From Bradyrhizobium sp. 164 (lineage in GTDB: Bacteria > Pseudomonadota > Alphaproteobacteria > Rhizobiales > Xanthobacteraceae): a DNA stretch of 64,000 nt. The notes beneath the pieces are model-generated. The model had not been told where the DNA came from. It ran no database searches and saw nothing but the letters and a program-made list of their open reading frames with translations. The position numbers were made by a program, and so were the translations under genes. Position 1 is the first letter of the stretch; every line of letters begins with the position of its first letter. Positions 24,138-32,139 of the stretch are shown in pieces. The stretch lies in the NCBI RefSeq assembly GCF_023073715.1, contig NZ_JADPKA010000110.1, positions 1 through 64,000 of the forward strand, in the 5' to 3' direction.

Positions 24138-24911
24138 ATGGCGATCGTATTCATCACGGGCAGCGCGGACGGTCTCGGCCGCGCGGCGGCAAAATCCCTC
24201 CTCGATCAAGGTCACCGCGTCGTGCTGCACGCGCGTTCGGCCGATCGTGCCGCAGCACTTGGCCAGCTTGCGTCGCGTGCCGCCGGAATGGTGGTCGGTG
24301 ATCTCAGAAGTGCCGCTGAGACGAAGAGCATCGCCGACCAGGTCAATGCGATCGGGCGCATGGATGCGATCATCCACAACGCCGGCGTCTACACGCGGCC
24401 GAGCCGTGGCTCGACGCCGGAAGGCCATGCCGAGACTCTGGCCATCAACACGCTTGCGCCGTACATGCTGACGGCCCTGATCGAGCGGCCCGACCGATTG
24501 GTGTATCTCAGCAGCGGGCTGCACCGCGGCGGAGAGGGTTCGCTGGACGACCTCGACTGGACGAAGCGGGCCTGGGATTCGGCAAAGGCCTATGCCGAGA
24601 GCAAGCTGCATGTCGTCGCGCTCGCTGTTGCGCTGGCACGACGCTGGCCCAAGGTCCTGAGCAACGCCGTCGATCCCGGATGGGTGCGCACGAAGATGGG
24701 TGGTGCGAGCGCCCCGGTCGATCTCGACACTGGACAACGGACCCAGACCTGGCTGGCGGTGAGCGAGGATTCCGCGGCCCTGGTCAGCGGGCGCTACTGG
24801 CATCATCTCCAGCAGCAGCAGCCGGCCAGTGAGGCGAGCGATCGGATATTTCAGGACCAACTCATCGGCAAATTGAGCAAGCTGACGGGCGTTGAGCTGC
24901 CGGAGGCGTAA
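24138..24911 (+). CDS. Short-chain dehydrogenase/reductase family protein
   Basis: A 257-residue NAD(P)-dependent oxidoreductase. The cofactor loop is FITGSADGLGRAAAKSLLDQ (TGxxxGxG, residues about 6-17), the NNAG equivalent is IIHNAGVYTRPS and the active site pairs Ser (VYLSSGLH) with AYAESKLHV (YxxxK). An HARSADRA segment after strand two (Arg rather than Asp) suggests NADPH. GGAGGAG precedes ATG. Substrate unknown; the C-terminal half resembles the WW-oxidoreductase-like SDR subgroup. Monocistronic, followed by a palindromic repeat. Confidence 0.82.
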   Translation: MAIVFITGSADGLGRAAAKSLLDQGHRVVLHARSADRAAALGQLASRAAGMVVGDLRSAAETKSIADQVNAIGRMDAIIHNAGVYTRPSRGSTPEGHAETLAINTLAPYMLTALIERPDRLVYLSSGLHRGGEGSLDDLDWTKRAWDSAKAYAESKLHVVALAVALARRWPKVLSNAVDPGWVRTKMGGASAPVDLDTGQRTQTWLAVSEDSAALVSGRYWHHLQQQQPASEASDRIFQDQLIGKLSKLTGVELPEA

Positions 24912-24926
24912 AGCGCGATGATTCGT

Positions 24927-25006
24927 CGTCATTGCGAGCGCAGCGAAGCAATCCAGTCTGCCTCCGCGGACACACTCTGGATTGCTTCACTGCGCTCGCA
25001 ATGACG
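24927..25006. repeat. Intergenic palindromic repeat (30-base arms)
   Basis: Left arm CGTCATTGCGAGCGCAGCGA plus AGCAATCCAG (24,927-24,956) and right arm CTGGATTGCTTCACTGCGCT plus CGCAATGACG (24,977-25,006) are inverted copies with one mismatch, 20 bases apart. This is a common Bradyrhizobium interspersed element. It sits between convergent genes, so an RNA hairpin could also end both transcripts. Confidence 0.8.
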
Positions 25007-25015
25007 GAGCAAGCT

Positions 25016-25693
25016 TCAATCGACCCGATCCGGCCGCCATGCCGCGTACAGACCGACGAGGGTCCCGATGGCGACCAGCCCTGCCGCGAGCAGCACCTGC
25101 AATTGCCCGTCATCGGTGGCGCCCACGGATGACACAAATCTGGTCACGACGATGAACAGAACGCTCACTGAGGCCGCCGCACCCACGCAAAGATGGGCGA
25201 GCTCTCGCGTCAGGTTCCGGCCGAGAAGTCCGAGTGCCGTAAAATACATCGCGCAAGCGTTGGGATGGACGAACAAGGCAACGCGGGCGTAGCGGCCATA
25301 AGCGTCGAGCAAGGACTCACATCGGCTCAGGGCCGCTCTCGAGGCAACGCGCTGCAGGAGCGGTCTGAAAAAGCGAGCCTGTCCGTAACTCAGAACGGCG
25401 CCCACGATGATGGCCAGCCACGCCACGATAAAAACGGAGACATCCGCGGACTTCGGAGTGAGCGCGACGGACATCAAGATGAGGGCAGTTCCGGGAAAAT
25501 AGCCAAAATAGGGGAAGAGCGACTCGGCGAGAATGCAGACGAACATGAAGACCGGAAACCATGATGAACCGGTCGCCCCCTGGACGATGGCGTTCAAGTC
25601 GAAAAGATTCGTCCTGTACAGGACGAGGTACATGCAAATGGCCAATCCGGCCAACGCGTAAAACGGCAATGCGCCGGAGAGAAACCGTCTCAT
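25016..25693 (-). CDS. DedA/VTT-like inner-membrane protein
   Basis: A 225-residue membrane protein with about five hydrophobic segments: ALPFYALAGLAICMYLVLY, FPVFMFVCILAESLFPYFGY, FPGTALILMSVALT, VFIVAWLAIIVGAVLSYGQA and a C-terminal VLLAAGLVAIGTLVGLYAAW. The ESLFPYFGYFPGTALIL segment with its re-entrant Pro/Gly pattern, and GAVLSYGQARFF (resembling DedA GxxxxYxxGR), suggest the DedA (SNARE-associated, VTT) superfamily, whose members act as lipid scramblases or transporters. LFVHPNACAMYFTALGLLGR would be the later conserved helix. Similarity is moderate. Convergent with the SDR. Confidence 0.5.
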   Translation of the reverse strand: MRRFLSGALPFYALAGLAICMYLVLYRTNLFDLNAIVQGATGSSWFPVFMFVCILAESLFPYFGYFPGTALILMSVALTPKSADVSVFIVAWLAIIVGAVLSYGQARFFRPLLQRVASRAALSRCESLLDAYGRYARVALFVHPNACAMYFTALGLLGRNLTRELAHLCVGAAASVSVLFIVVTRFVSSVGATDDGQLQVLLAAGLVAIGTLVGLYAAWRPDRVD

Positions 25694-25820
25694 TCAACCA
25701 TCAAGCTTTGTTGCGCGGACATAGCGGCCTCGCTCTTTTCCGGATCATGCTTTAGGCGAATGAGATTGCTCCTGTCGATAGCGCCCTTTGCTCACGCAAT
25801 CCTCGCCTCGCCCTGGGCAT
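25694..25820. other. Intergenic region
   Basis: Between the greA-like gene and the DedA-like gene, both on the minus strand. Nothing recognised. Confidence 0.3.
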
Positions 25821-26303
25821 CTATCCGATCGACAGAATCTCGATCTCCTGGTTACCAGAGCCAACCACGTCGCCAACCGCCTTCCCCATCAACGCCCGCG
25901 CCACTGGCGAGACGAACGAGATCGTCCCCGCCTTCGGGTCGGCTTCGTCCTCGCCGACGATGCGGTAGGTCTGCACGCGGCCATCAGTGCGGCTGAAGGT
26001 GACGGTGCTGCCGAAGGCAACGACATCGCTCGAGGTCGGATCGGGAACGACCTGCGCGGTGCGCAGCCGTTCGGTGAGATAGCGGACGTCGCGCAGTGGC
26101 GCGGCTGATTGCCGGCGCTTTTCGTTGACGTCATCGATCGCTTGCGCGGCTTCATAGGCCTCGCGCGCCTCGGCAAGCTGCGTCTGCAACGCCTGCAAGC
26201 CTTTTTTCGTCACGAGGTTCGGATGCGGCGAGATCGGGCGGTCCGGCAACAGCGTTTCGGACGCGGTTTCGGCGCTTTCTTCCTTGGTGAAGGCGACGCT
26301 CAA
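25821..26303 (-). CDS. GreA/GreB-family transcription elongation factor-like protein
   Basis: A protein of about 160 residues. The start is TTG 26303 (MSVAFTKEESAET), with AGGA eight bases before; two earlier codons to TTG 26309 are too close. The N-terminus up to NLVTKKGLQALQTQLAEARE gives the helical hairpin (about residues 30-75), but the acidic tip residues usual in GreA (D41/E44) are not obvious. The C-terminal domain reads VVAFGSTVTFSRTDGRVQTY, RIVGEDEADPKAGTISFVSP and ARALMGKAVGDVV, the GreA/GreB FKBP-like fold. It is shorter in the hairpin than true GreA, so it may bind RNA polymerase without stimulating cleavage (Rnk- or TraN-like). Function inferred. Confidence 0.7.
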   Translation of the reverse strand: MSVAFTKEESAETASETLLPDRPISPHPNLVTKKGLQALQTQLAEAREAYEAAQAIDDVNEKRRQSAAPLRDVRYLTERLRTAQVVPDPTSSDVVAFGSTVTFSRTDGRVQTYRIVGEDEADPKAGTISFVSPVARALMGKAVGDVVGSGNQEIEILSIG

Positions 26304-26367
26304 TTTCAAAATCCTGTCGGACTGTCCTGGCTACCGGCAGCGTTCCGCCGCCGCTGATTGACCTGGA

Positions 26368-26847
26368 CTATATCTCAAGTTCGACGAAACGGCGTAGCTT
26401 GACGACGATGTCCGGCATGGCCTGGCGGAACCGGGTCGCATTCTGGAACGTGGTCGAGAACGGCGCGAAGGTGATCATGGCATTCCAGTGCTTGTAACCG
26501 TAGACCGTGACGGAGGCGCCGGTCGCGGGAAAATTCTCCATCTTGCGCAATTCGCCAAGCACGAGATCGGCAATCGCTTCCGCAGGGAGCAATTGCTTGC
26601 CGTCTCGTGTGGTGACGATTTTCGGAGGCGCCTCGACCGGCTGCGTGTCGGCTGCTACGGCCTCGGCGGCAGGCTTGGCCGCTGCAGCATCTGTGTTGGA
26701 CGGCTCGACCGACTCAAACCCGTTCGTCGGCGCTGTCGGTGGAGCCTCGGCGAGCGGCGGCGGCGTCACGACGTCGGCGCGCTTGTTGCCCCCCAGGATG
26801 CTGGTGATCATGGCCACCAAGCCAGCATCCTTCCCGTCCTCGCTCAT
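26368..26847 (-). CDS. Conserved hypothetical protein with Ala/Pro-rich linker
   Basis: A 159-residue protein from ATG 26847, chosen for GGAAGGA directly upstream. The N-terminus MSEDGKDAGLVAMITSILGG contains an ITSILGGN helix, then an extended Pro/Ala/Glu linker (about 25-75), then a compact C-terminal domain: TTRDGKQLLPAEAIADLVLG, ELRKMENFPATGASVTVYGY and KHWNAMITFAPFSTTFQNAT. I do not recognise a family; no signal peptide or membrane helix is present. It is 65 bases downstream of the secreted-protein gene on the minus strand only in the sense of orientation, not spacing; no operon is obvious. Confidence 0.55.
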   Translation of the reverse strand: MSEDGKDAGLVAMITSILGGNKRADVVTPPPLAEAPPTAPTNGFESVEPSNTDAAAAKPAAEAVAADTQPVEAPPKIVTTRDGKQLLPAEAIADLVLGELRKMENFPATGASVTVYGYKHWNAMITFAPFSTTFQNATRFRQAMPDIVVKLRRFVELEI

Positions 26848-26990
26848 TCCTTCCCCCGGACCTTGGCCCACACTAGCACCCGCAAGCGGATCGCCACAAT
26901 GTATGCGGTCGAACCCAATCTGGCCAAGCCCATGCGTTCGACGGCACCGGCGCCGCAACCGCTATCCCGGTCGCGCCGCGGCGCAATCCG

Positions 26991-27326
26991 CTACTGTTTA
27001 TCGAACGGAATGTATTGCTGGTATTGCTTGGGCACCGAGCTGCGGTAGCGCGCGGGGACGGTGCCGGTGTCGACCGAATGATCGATCTCCTGCTGCCGCG
27101 TCATCTTCTTCTTCGCCGGCTTCTTCGATGCGCTCTTCTTGGAATCGGTCGGCTGGCTGGAGGTGTCGGTGGCCGCAGCCGGTGCCGTCGTCGCGGCTGG
27201 CGCAGTGCTCGTTGCGGCAGGCGCAGCGGTTCCGCCGGCGGCCGGTGCGCCCTGCGCCAGGGCCAGCGGCGTTTGCATCAGGAGCACCAGCGCTGCCGTC
27301 GCAGCCAGCAAATATGATCTCTGCAT
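26991..27326 (-). CDS. Small secreted Ala/Pro/Thr-rich protein
   Basis: A 111-residue exported protein from ATG 27326 (GGAGG five bases upstream). The signal peptide is MQRSYLLAATAALVLLMQTP with cleavage after LALA (near QGAPA). The mature middle is low-complexity Ala/Thr/Pro then Lys/Ser (SKKSASKKPAKKKMTRQQ), and the end is DTGTVPARYRSSVPKQYQQY then IPFDKQ. The end (VPxRYRxSVPxxYxxYIPFxK) is a recurrent rhizobial secreted motif of unknown function. A periplasmic or envelope place is likely. Confidence 0.6.
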   Translation of the reverse strand: MQRSYLLAATAALVLLMQTPLALAQGAPAAGGTAAPAATSTAPAATTAPAAATDTSSQPTDSKKSASKKPAKKKMTRQQEIDHSVDTGTVPARYRSSVPKQYQQYIPFDKQ

Positions 27327-27587
27327 CAGAACCTCCAAAATGCCTGATCCGAATGAGGCAAGCCTAGTCCCACGGGATCGAGGCGTGCAAGTTCGTTGAG
27401 ATTAGGTCAGAACCTGTGCGCGAACTGTGGTGGAGATCACATTGTCCGCCGCCGGCTGCGTCAGGATGTATCTCACCTCGAACGCATCCCGCGTCGCGGA
27501 CACCAAGATAGGCATGACCGTGCGTCCGTCAGGCCACGGGGAACGCCAAGGCACGGCCGTTCCACCCCGCCCTAGAAGGAGATTGAA

Positions 27588-27821
27588 ATGCGTCGCACCA
27601 TCCTCACCCTTGCATCGTTCGCAACCGTGATCGCCGCGTCCTTGGCGGCGGCGCCGGCCCAGGCCGCAAACGACAGATATTGCCTGCAAGGCCGCAACTG
27701 GGGCTATCCCGGCAATTGCCAGTTCGCAAGCTATCAGCAATGTGCCGCCACCGCCTCCGGCACATCGGCCTCTTGCGGCATCAATCCGCGCTACGCCTAC
27801 TCGCAGCCGTACTATTACTGA
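27588..27821 (+). CDS. DUF3551 secreted protein
   Basis: A 77-residue exported protein of the DUF3551 family, common in Bradyrhizobium in many copies. The signal peptide MRRTILTLASFATVIAASLA is cleaved after AQA (residues 23-25). The mature domain NDRYCLQGRNWGYPGNCQFA then SYQQCAATASGTSASCGINP has four cysteines (CLQG, GNCQF, QCAAT, SCGI), likely two disulfides, and ends in a Tyr-rich tail. GGAG precedes ATG. Function unknown; the small secreted Cys-rich form suggests an envelope or extracellular role. Confidence 0.75.
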   Translation: MRRTILTLASFATVIAASLAAAPAQAANDRYCLQGRNWGYPGNCQFASYQQCAATASGTSASCGINPRYAYSQPYYY

Positions 27822-27860
27822 CGAGAAGGCGGCGTGCGTGACCGCGCACGCCGCGCTCCG

Positions 27861-28379
27861 CTATGCGCGAGCTCCGAGACCGGTCTCCTCCAGCCGCATC
27901 GCGAACCAGCGCGACAGCGCTTCATCGACGAGCCCGCTGACATGGACCTCCGACATCGTGACGTGGTGCCTGTCCAGCACCAGCAGTACGCCCATCCAAT
28001 AGGGAAACCAGACATGCACGTCGGTCAGCGCCCTCAGTTTGTGCTGGTCGTGCTCGAGCGGCGTGTGATTGCTCGCCTTGCGGATCTCGACAGTGAGCAA
28101 ATTGTTCGGGATCTCGCGCTGATGCACGGCGACATCAGGATAGATCGACTTGCCGAGATGGTCGTCGGTCGAGATGATAGTGCCGTGCGGCAGATGCAGC
28201 GTGCGCTCACCAAGCCGGTCGTAATTGCAATCAACTGACCAGCCGGAGAACTGCTTCTCCAAGTGCACGGCGAAGCGGTGCGTGATCGCGCGCTCGCCGA
28301 CGTCCTTCTCGAACAGGAATGCTTCCTGCGCGTAGAAGTCCCGGAGCGCCGCGATCACCTTGTTCAGCTCGGTTTGCAT
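27861..28379 (-). CDS. Hypothetical protein with a PD-(D/E)xK-like core
   Basis: A 172-residue protein with GGAGG before ATG 28379. The core YPDVAVHQREIPNNLLTVEI then RKAS (about residues 85-108) has the Asp, a spacer, and a Glu-x-(R)K strand as in PD-(D/E)xK nuclease-like folds; ITHRFAVHLEKQFSGWSVDC before it could be the leading helix-strand. HDQHKLRALTDVHVWFPYW follows. The lysine is one residue later than in the classic ExK (EIRK), so activity is uncertain. It could be a restriction-like or repair-like domain or a non-catalytic relative. No partner gene. Confidence 0.5.
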   Translation of the reverse strand: MQTELNKVIAALRDFYAQEAFLFEKDVGERAITHRFAVHLEKQFSGWSVDCNYDRLGERTLHLPHGTIISTDDHLGKSIYPDVAVHQREIPNNLLTVEIRKASNHTPLEHDQHKLRALTDVHVWFPYWMGVLLVLDRHHVTMSEVHVSGLVDEALSRWFAMRLEETGLGARA

Positions 28380-28425
28380 CGTGCCTCCGGGCCCATCACG
28401 CGCCCTCAGTTGCGCCGCTGCCAGA

Positions 28426-28533
28426 TCCTCATGGTGAGGAGCGCGGAACGCGCGTCTCGAACCATGAAGGCCCGTATCCCACCTGCAAGCATCCTTCGAG
28501 GCGCCCGCTCACGCGGGCTCCTCAGGATGAGGA
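28426..28533. repeat. Intergenic repeat, inverted arms
   Basis: The segment starts TCCTCATGGTGAGGAGCGCG and ends CGCGGGCTCCTCAGGATGAG. The two halves share the (C)CTCAGGATGAGG/CCTTCGAGGCGC core and are related as inverted copies. The same core recurs at 31,922-32,043 and 47,979-48,082. It lies between convergent or tandem minus-strand genes. Confidence 0.7.
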
Positions 28534-28560
28534 CTGAAGTCGCGGCGCAACCGGCCAGAC

Positions 28561-30108
28561 TCACATCTGGACTTCGATCAGGCGCGGCCCGGGCTCGGCG
28601 ACGGCTTCGGCCAGCGCCTTGTTGAACTCGTCGGCATTGGTGACGGCGCGGCCAGGCACGCCCATGCCCTTCGCGAGCGCGACGAAATCCAGCGTCGGAC
28701 GATCGAGCCGCAGCATGTCGTTGGCGCGCTGGCCGGGCTCGCCGGCGCCGACATTGTCGAACTCGCCGCGCAGGATCTGGTAGATGCGGTTGGCGAACAC
28801 GATGGTGACGATGTCGAGGTTCTCGCGGGCCTGCGTCCACAGCGACTGGATCGTGTACATCGCGCTGCCATCGCCGACCATGGTGATCACCTTGCGATCC
28901 GGACAGGCGATTGCGGCGCCGATCGACAGCGGCGTCGAGAAGCCGATCGAGCCGCCCATGTTCTGGAGCCAGTCGTGCGGGGCGGCGACCGCCGTCGGCG
29001 GGAAGAAGCCGCGGCCGGTGGTGAGGGATTCGTCGACCATGATGGCGTTCTCGGGAATCGCACAGGCGATCGCCTGTGCGATCGAGGCAAAGGTGAGCGC
29101 GCCGGTCGGCTTGACCAGTTCCTGCAAAGCCTGCGGCTTGACGTCCTTGGCGCTGGCCTTTACGGCGCCCGCAAGCGCTTCCAGCGCCGCGACCGAGTTC
29201 TCGCCCCAGGAGGTCATGCGATGGACCTCGCAGCCCTGGGGCTTGAGCATGCTCGGCTTGTTCGGATAGGCGAAGAACGCCACGGGATCGTCAGACTCGA
29301 CCAGCACGATGTGACGGAATTTTGCCAGCATCGGCAGCGCCTGCTCGATGACGTAGTGAATGCGATCGATCGAGAAACGGCCGCGGCCGCGCGCCATCTT
29401 GGGACGGAAGGTCGGGCCCATCACCGTGCATCCGGTCTTGCCGGCGATTCGCTCGGCGAGCGCCAGGCCCTGCTCGCTCAGCGCGCTGCCGGTCATCAGC
29501 AGCAGCGTGCCCTCGCCGTCGCCATGCAGGATCCTTGCGGCCTGGTCGACCGCCTGCGGCGAATAGCTCGCCCGCTGCTGCTCGGCCGGAACCTCGGCGA
29601 TGCCGTCGGCCTCGTTCCAGGCGGTGTCGGCGGGCAGGATCAGGGTGGCGATCTGCGGCGGCGCGCTCTTGGCGGCGGCAATCGCTGCTGCGCCGTCGGC
29701 GGCGACCGATTTGGAATCCGGCGAGGTGCGGACCCAGGACGACATCGGCCGGGCCAGGCCCTCGATGTCGGAGGTCAGCGGCGCGTTGTAGCCGATGTGG
29801 TAGACGGCGTGCTGGCCGACAATGTTGACGATGCCGGAATTGGCCTTCTTCGCGTTGTGCAGATTGGCAAGGCCGTTGGCGAGGCCGGGGCCGAGATGCA
29901 GCAGCGTCGAGGCCGGTGTTCCCTTCATGCGGAAATAACCGTCGGCAGCTCCGGTGACCACACCTTCGAACAGGCCGAGCACGCAACGCATGCCGGGCAC
30001 GCGGTCGAGCGCTGCGACAAAATGCATTTCGGAGGTGCCGGGGTTGGTGAAGCAGACGTCCACCCCGCCCTTGACCATTGTCCGCACCAGGCTTTCCGCA
30101 CCGTTCAT
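28561..30108 (-). CDS. Acetolactate-synthase-like TPP-dependent enzyme (large subunit type)
   Basis: A 515-residue TPP enzyme. MNGAESLVRTMVKGGVDVCF then TNPGTSEMHFVAALDRVPGM and VLGLFEGVVTGAADGY show the Pyr domain with the activating Glu in LFEGV. The PP domain has MVGDGSAMYTIQSLWTQARE, then NLDIVTIVFANRIYQILRG, i.e. GDG plus about 27 residues to AN-(R). Acetolactate synthase usually has NN there. A short linker between domains and the lack of a recognisable regulatory partner gene argue against the housekeeping IlvB. Other options are glyoxylate carboligase-like or sulfoacetaldehyde enzymes. GGGAG precedes ATG. Single gene. Confidence 0.75.
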   Translation of the reverse strand: MNGAESLVRTMVKGGVDVCFTNPGTSEMHFVAALDRVPGMRCVLGLFEGVVTGAADGYFRMKGTPASTLLHLGPGLANGLANLHNAKKANSGIVNIVGQHAVYHIGYNAPLTSDIEGLARPMSSWVRTSPDSKSVAADGAAAIAAAKSAPPQIATLILPADTAWNEADGIAEVPAEQQRASYSPQAVDQAARILHGDGEGTLLLMTGSALSEQGLALAERIAGKTGCTVMGPTFRPKMARGRGRFSIDRIHYVIEQALPMLAKFRHIVLVESDDPVAFFAYPNKPSMLKPQGCEVHRMTSWGENSVAALEALAGAVKASAKDVKPQALQELVKPTGALTFASIAQAIACAIPENAIMVDESLTTGRGFFPPTAVAAPHDWLQNMGGSIGFSTPLSIGAAIACPDRKVITMVGDGSAMYTIQSLWTQARENLDIVTIVFANRIYQILRGEFDNVGAGEPGQRANDMLRLDRPTLDFVALAKGMGVPGRAVTNADEFNKALAEAVAEPGPRLIEVQM

Positions 30109-30376
30109 CCCAAGGCTCCCACGACAGGCATTGTCCAGATATCCGTGCGATCAATCATTGTTCGCGCGTTCCGTCAAAGCAATAGCCGCCATCGCGGCCC
30201 TGCCCGGCGTAACGATGCGCTGGCTGGGCTAATTCCTTTCGGCAGATGGGGCGCGGTTGCCGATTTGGTAACGCCAATCGTTAAGCATGGCGTCCCTCAC
30301 GCGGCCGTGGCTTGCGAAATGCCCGCAAATATGGCCTCTGGCTTCCATTGAATCGATTTTTTGCTTGGGGGAGACA
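30109..30376. other. Intergenic region between divergent genes
   Basis: About 270 bases that should hold the promoters of the TPP enzyme (minus) and the L,D-transpeptidase (plus). GGGGGAGACA at 30,367-30,376 is the ribosome site of the latter. No operator recognised. Confidence 0.35.
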
Positions 30377-30955
30377 ATGATCCGGTTTTTTGCCGCGCCG
30401 ATGGCCGCCATGGCACTGGTGTCGGCCATGGCAGGAGGCGCGCTCGCCGAAGAGTTCGACTCGCGCGACATCATGGGCGGCGGCCCGAATTTCTTCCGTT
30501 CCGGCGCCAACCCCGTCCCCCGCACCACCGTCATCTATAACGGCAATTACGCGCCCGGCACGATCGTGGTGAACACGAGCGAGCGGCGGCTGTATCTCGT
30601 GCTCCAGAACGGCCAGGCGCTGCGCTACGGCATCGGCGTCGGCCGCGACGGCTTCCGCTGGGGCGGGGTGCACAGGATCACCGCCAAGAAGGAATGGCCG
30701 GACTGGACGCCGCCGTCGCAGATGCTGGCCCGCCGGCCCGATTTGCCGCGCCACATGAAAGGCGGCGTCGACAATCCGCTGGGCGCGCGCGCGATGTATC
30801 TGGGCTCGACGCTGTACCGCATCCACGGCTCCAACGAACCGGAGACGATCGGCCAGGCCGTGTCCTCGGGCTGCTTCCGCATGACCAATGAGGACGTCAC
30901 CGACCTCTACAGCCGGGTCGCGGTCGGCACCACCGTGGTGGTGCTGAACAACTAG
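30377..30955 (+). CDS. L,D-transpeptidase, YkuD domain
   Basis: A 192-residue exported peptidoglycan transpeptidase that forms 3-3 crosslinks or attaches proteins. The signal is MIRFFAAPMAAMALVSAMAG with cleavage near ALAEE. The catalytic domain starts at TIVVNTSERRLYLVLQNGQA and has the YkuD motif HGSNEPETIGQAVSSGCFRM then TNEDVTDLYSRV, with His (about 148) and the nucleophile Cys (about 165 in SSGCFR). DUF-like linker regions are absent, so it is a minimal enzyme. GGGGGAG sits close before ATG 30377; the in-frame start at 30287 has none. Single gene. Confidence 0.88.
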   Translation: MIRFFAAPMAAMALVSAMAGGALAEEFDSRDIMGGGPNFFRSGANPVPRTTVIYNGNYAPGTIVVNTSERRLYLVLQNGQALRYGIGVGRDGFRWGGVHRITAKKEWPDWTPPSQMLARRPDLPRHMKGGVDNPLGARAMYLGSTLYRIHGSNEPETIGQAVSSGCFRMTNEDVTDLYSRVAVGTTVVVLNN

Positions 30956-31014
30956 GCCGCCACAGAGGGAACCCGCAGGGCGCGTGAATTTGCGGGCTTG
31001 TGCGCGCGACGCGA

Positions 31015-31851
31015 ATGCGGCAGCGTCGCACGACAATGAGCGCATTGAACCTGACCGCGCCCGCCGTCCGCGCCGCCCTGCTGGCGCTCGCCGCGCTCAC
31101 ATTGGTGCCTGACACCGCGACCACGGCCCGAGCGGGCGAACTGCCCGCGATCGCCTCGCGCCAGCGCTCCGAGAAGAAGAGCTTTACCGACGGCGAGATC
31201 GTTGACGGTTTTCTCAAAACGGCGTTCGGCGCCGAATATCACCTCGCCGGCCGCGTCGACCGCATCCGCAAGTTCGACGGGCCGGTGCGCGTGTACGCCG
31301 AGAGCGACCGCGCCGACCGCAAGATGCAACTCGCAAGGGTCGTGACTGACATCGCCGCCCGCGTGCAGCATCTCGACATCGCCATGACCGACACCAATGA
31401 GGCGGCGAATGTGCGGGTGAAGCTCGTGCGCGATCGCGATCTCTACCGCACCCTCACCAGCTTCTACGGCGCGGAGAAGGCGCGCGAGATCCGCACCTCG
31501 CTCGATCCGCAATGCCTGTCCGGCTTTCGCAAGAACGACAATTTCGAGATCGAGCATTCCGACGTCATCCTCACGGTCGACAACGGCGATTTCGTCTTCC
31601 TCGACTGCGCCTACGAGGAGCTCTTGCAATCGCTCGGGCCCATCAACGACACCGCCAGCGTGCCGTGGACGATGTTCAATGACAACGTCTCGATGGGCTA
31701 TTTCGACGTCTACGACCAGTACATCCTCAATCTGCTCTACGACCCCCGCATCAAGCCCGGCATGACGGTGCAGGAGGTCAAGGCGGTGCTGCCCCAGGTG
31801 CTCGCCGACGTGCGCACATGGGTGAAGCGGGTGAACGATCTGAAGGAATGA
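31015..31851 (+). CDS. DUF2927 secreted protein
   Basis: A protein of about 278 residues. The N-terminus is Arg-rich, then a hydrophobic stretch (AALLALAALTLVPDTATTA) with cleavage near ARAGE. The mature part KKSFTDGEIVDGFLKTAFGA, EYHLAGRVDRIRKFDGPVRV and RADRKMQLARVVTDIAARVQ has the DUF2927 order (TxxEIxxGFxxTAFGxE, then IRKFxxPVRVxxE). CLSGFRKNDNFEIEHSDVIL and NDTASVPWTMFNDNVSMGYF are later conserved blocks. Function unknown; the family is secreted in rhizobia. Possible starts are GTG 31000, ATG 31015 and ATG 31036; none has a clear ribosome site. Confidence 0.75.
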   Translation: MRQRRTTMSALNLTAPAVRAALLALAALTLVPDTATTARAGELPAIASRQRSEKKSFTDGEIVDGFLKTAFGAEYHLAGRVDRIRKFDGPVRVYAESDRADRKMQLARVVTDIAARVQHLDIAMTDTNEAANVRVKLVRDRDLYRTLTSFYGAEKAREIRTSLDPQCLSGFRKNDNFEIEHSDVILTVDNGDFVFLDCAYEELLQSLGPINDTASVPWTMFNDNVSMGYFDVYDQYILNLLYDPRIKPGMTVQEVKAVLPQVLADVRTWVKRVNDLKE

Positions 31852-31921
31852 GGCGCTTCTTACCCTTCCCTGGAGAGCAGGCAATCGCATATGGGTTTTT
31901 GGGCGGCGAATGAGCGCGCGC

Positions 31922-32043
31922 CTCGTCCTTCGAGACGACCGCTTCCAGCGGTCTCCTCAGGATGAGGCTAAGCGGCACCGGTGTTCGTTGAAACTGCGGT
32001 CCTCATCCTAAGGGCCCGCCAAAGCCGGGCGTCTCGAAGGATA
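31922..32043. repeat. Intergenic repeat, inverted arms
   Basis: Outer arms CTCGTCCTTCGAGACGACCG and CGGGCGTCTCGAAGGATAGC face each other, with inner CTCCTCAGGATGAGG and CCTCATCCTAAGG. It is the same family as the repeats at 28,426 and 47,979. Between convergent genes, a possible terminator. Confidence 0.7.
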
Positions 32044-32139
32044 GCCGAAGGCGAACAGTCTTCAAATGCGATAGCCCGGCCCTCCAGGGGAGGACGAGCA
32101 AGACTTAACCCGGCAAGCCATTAGCCTGAGATCGCGCCC

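Noticed and set aside
28975..30351. 458-codon plus-strand frame opposite the TPP enzyme
   Set aside because: It lies antisense to a well-supported enzyme with complete TPP motifs; its Arg/Gly-rich product has no domain.
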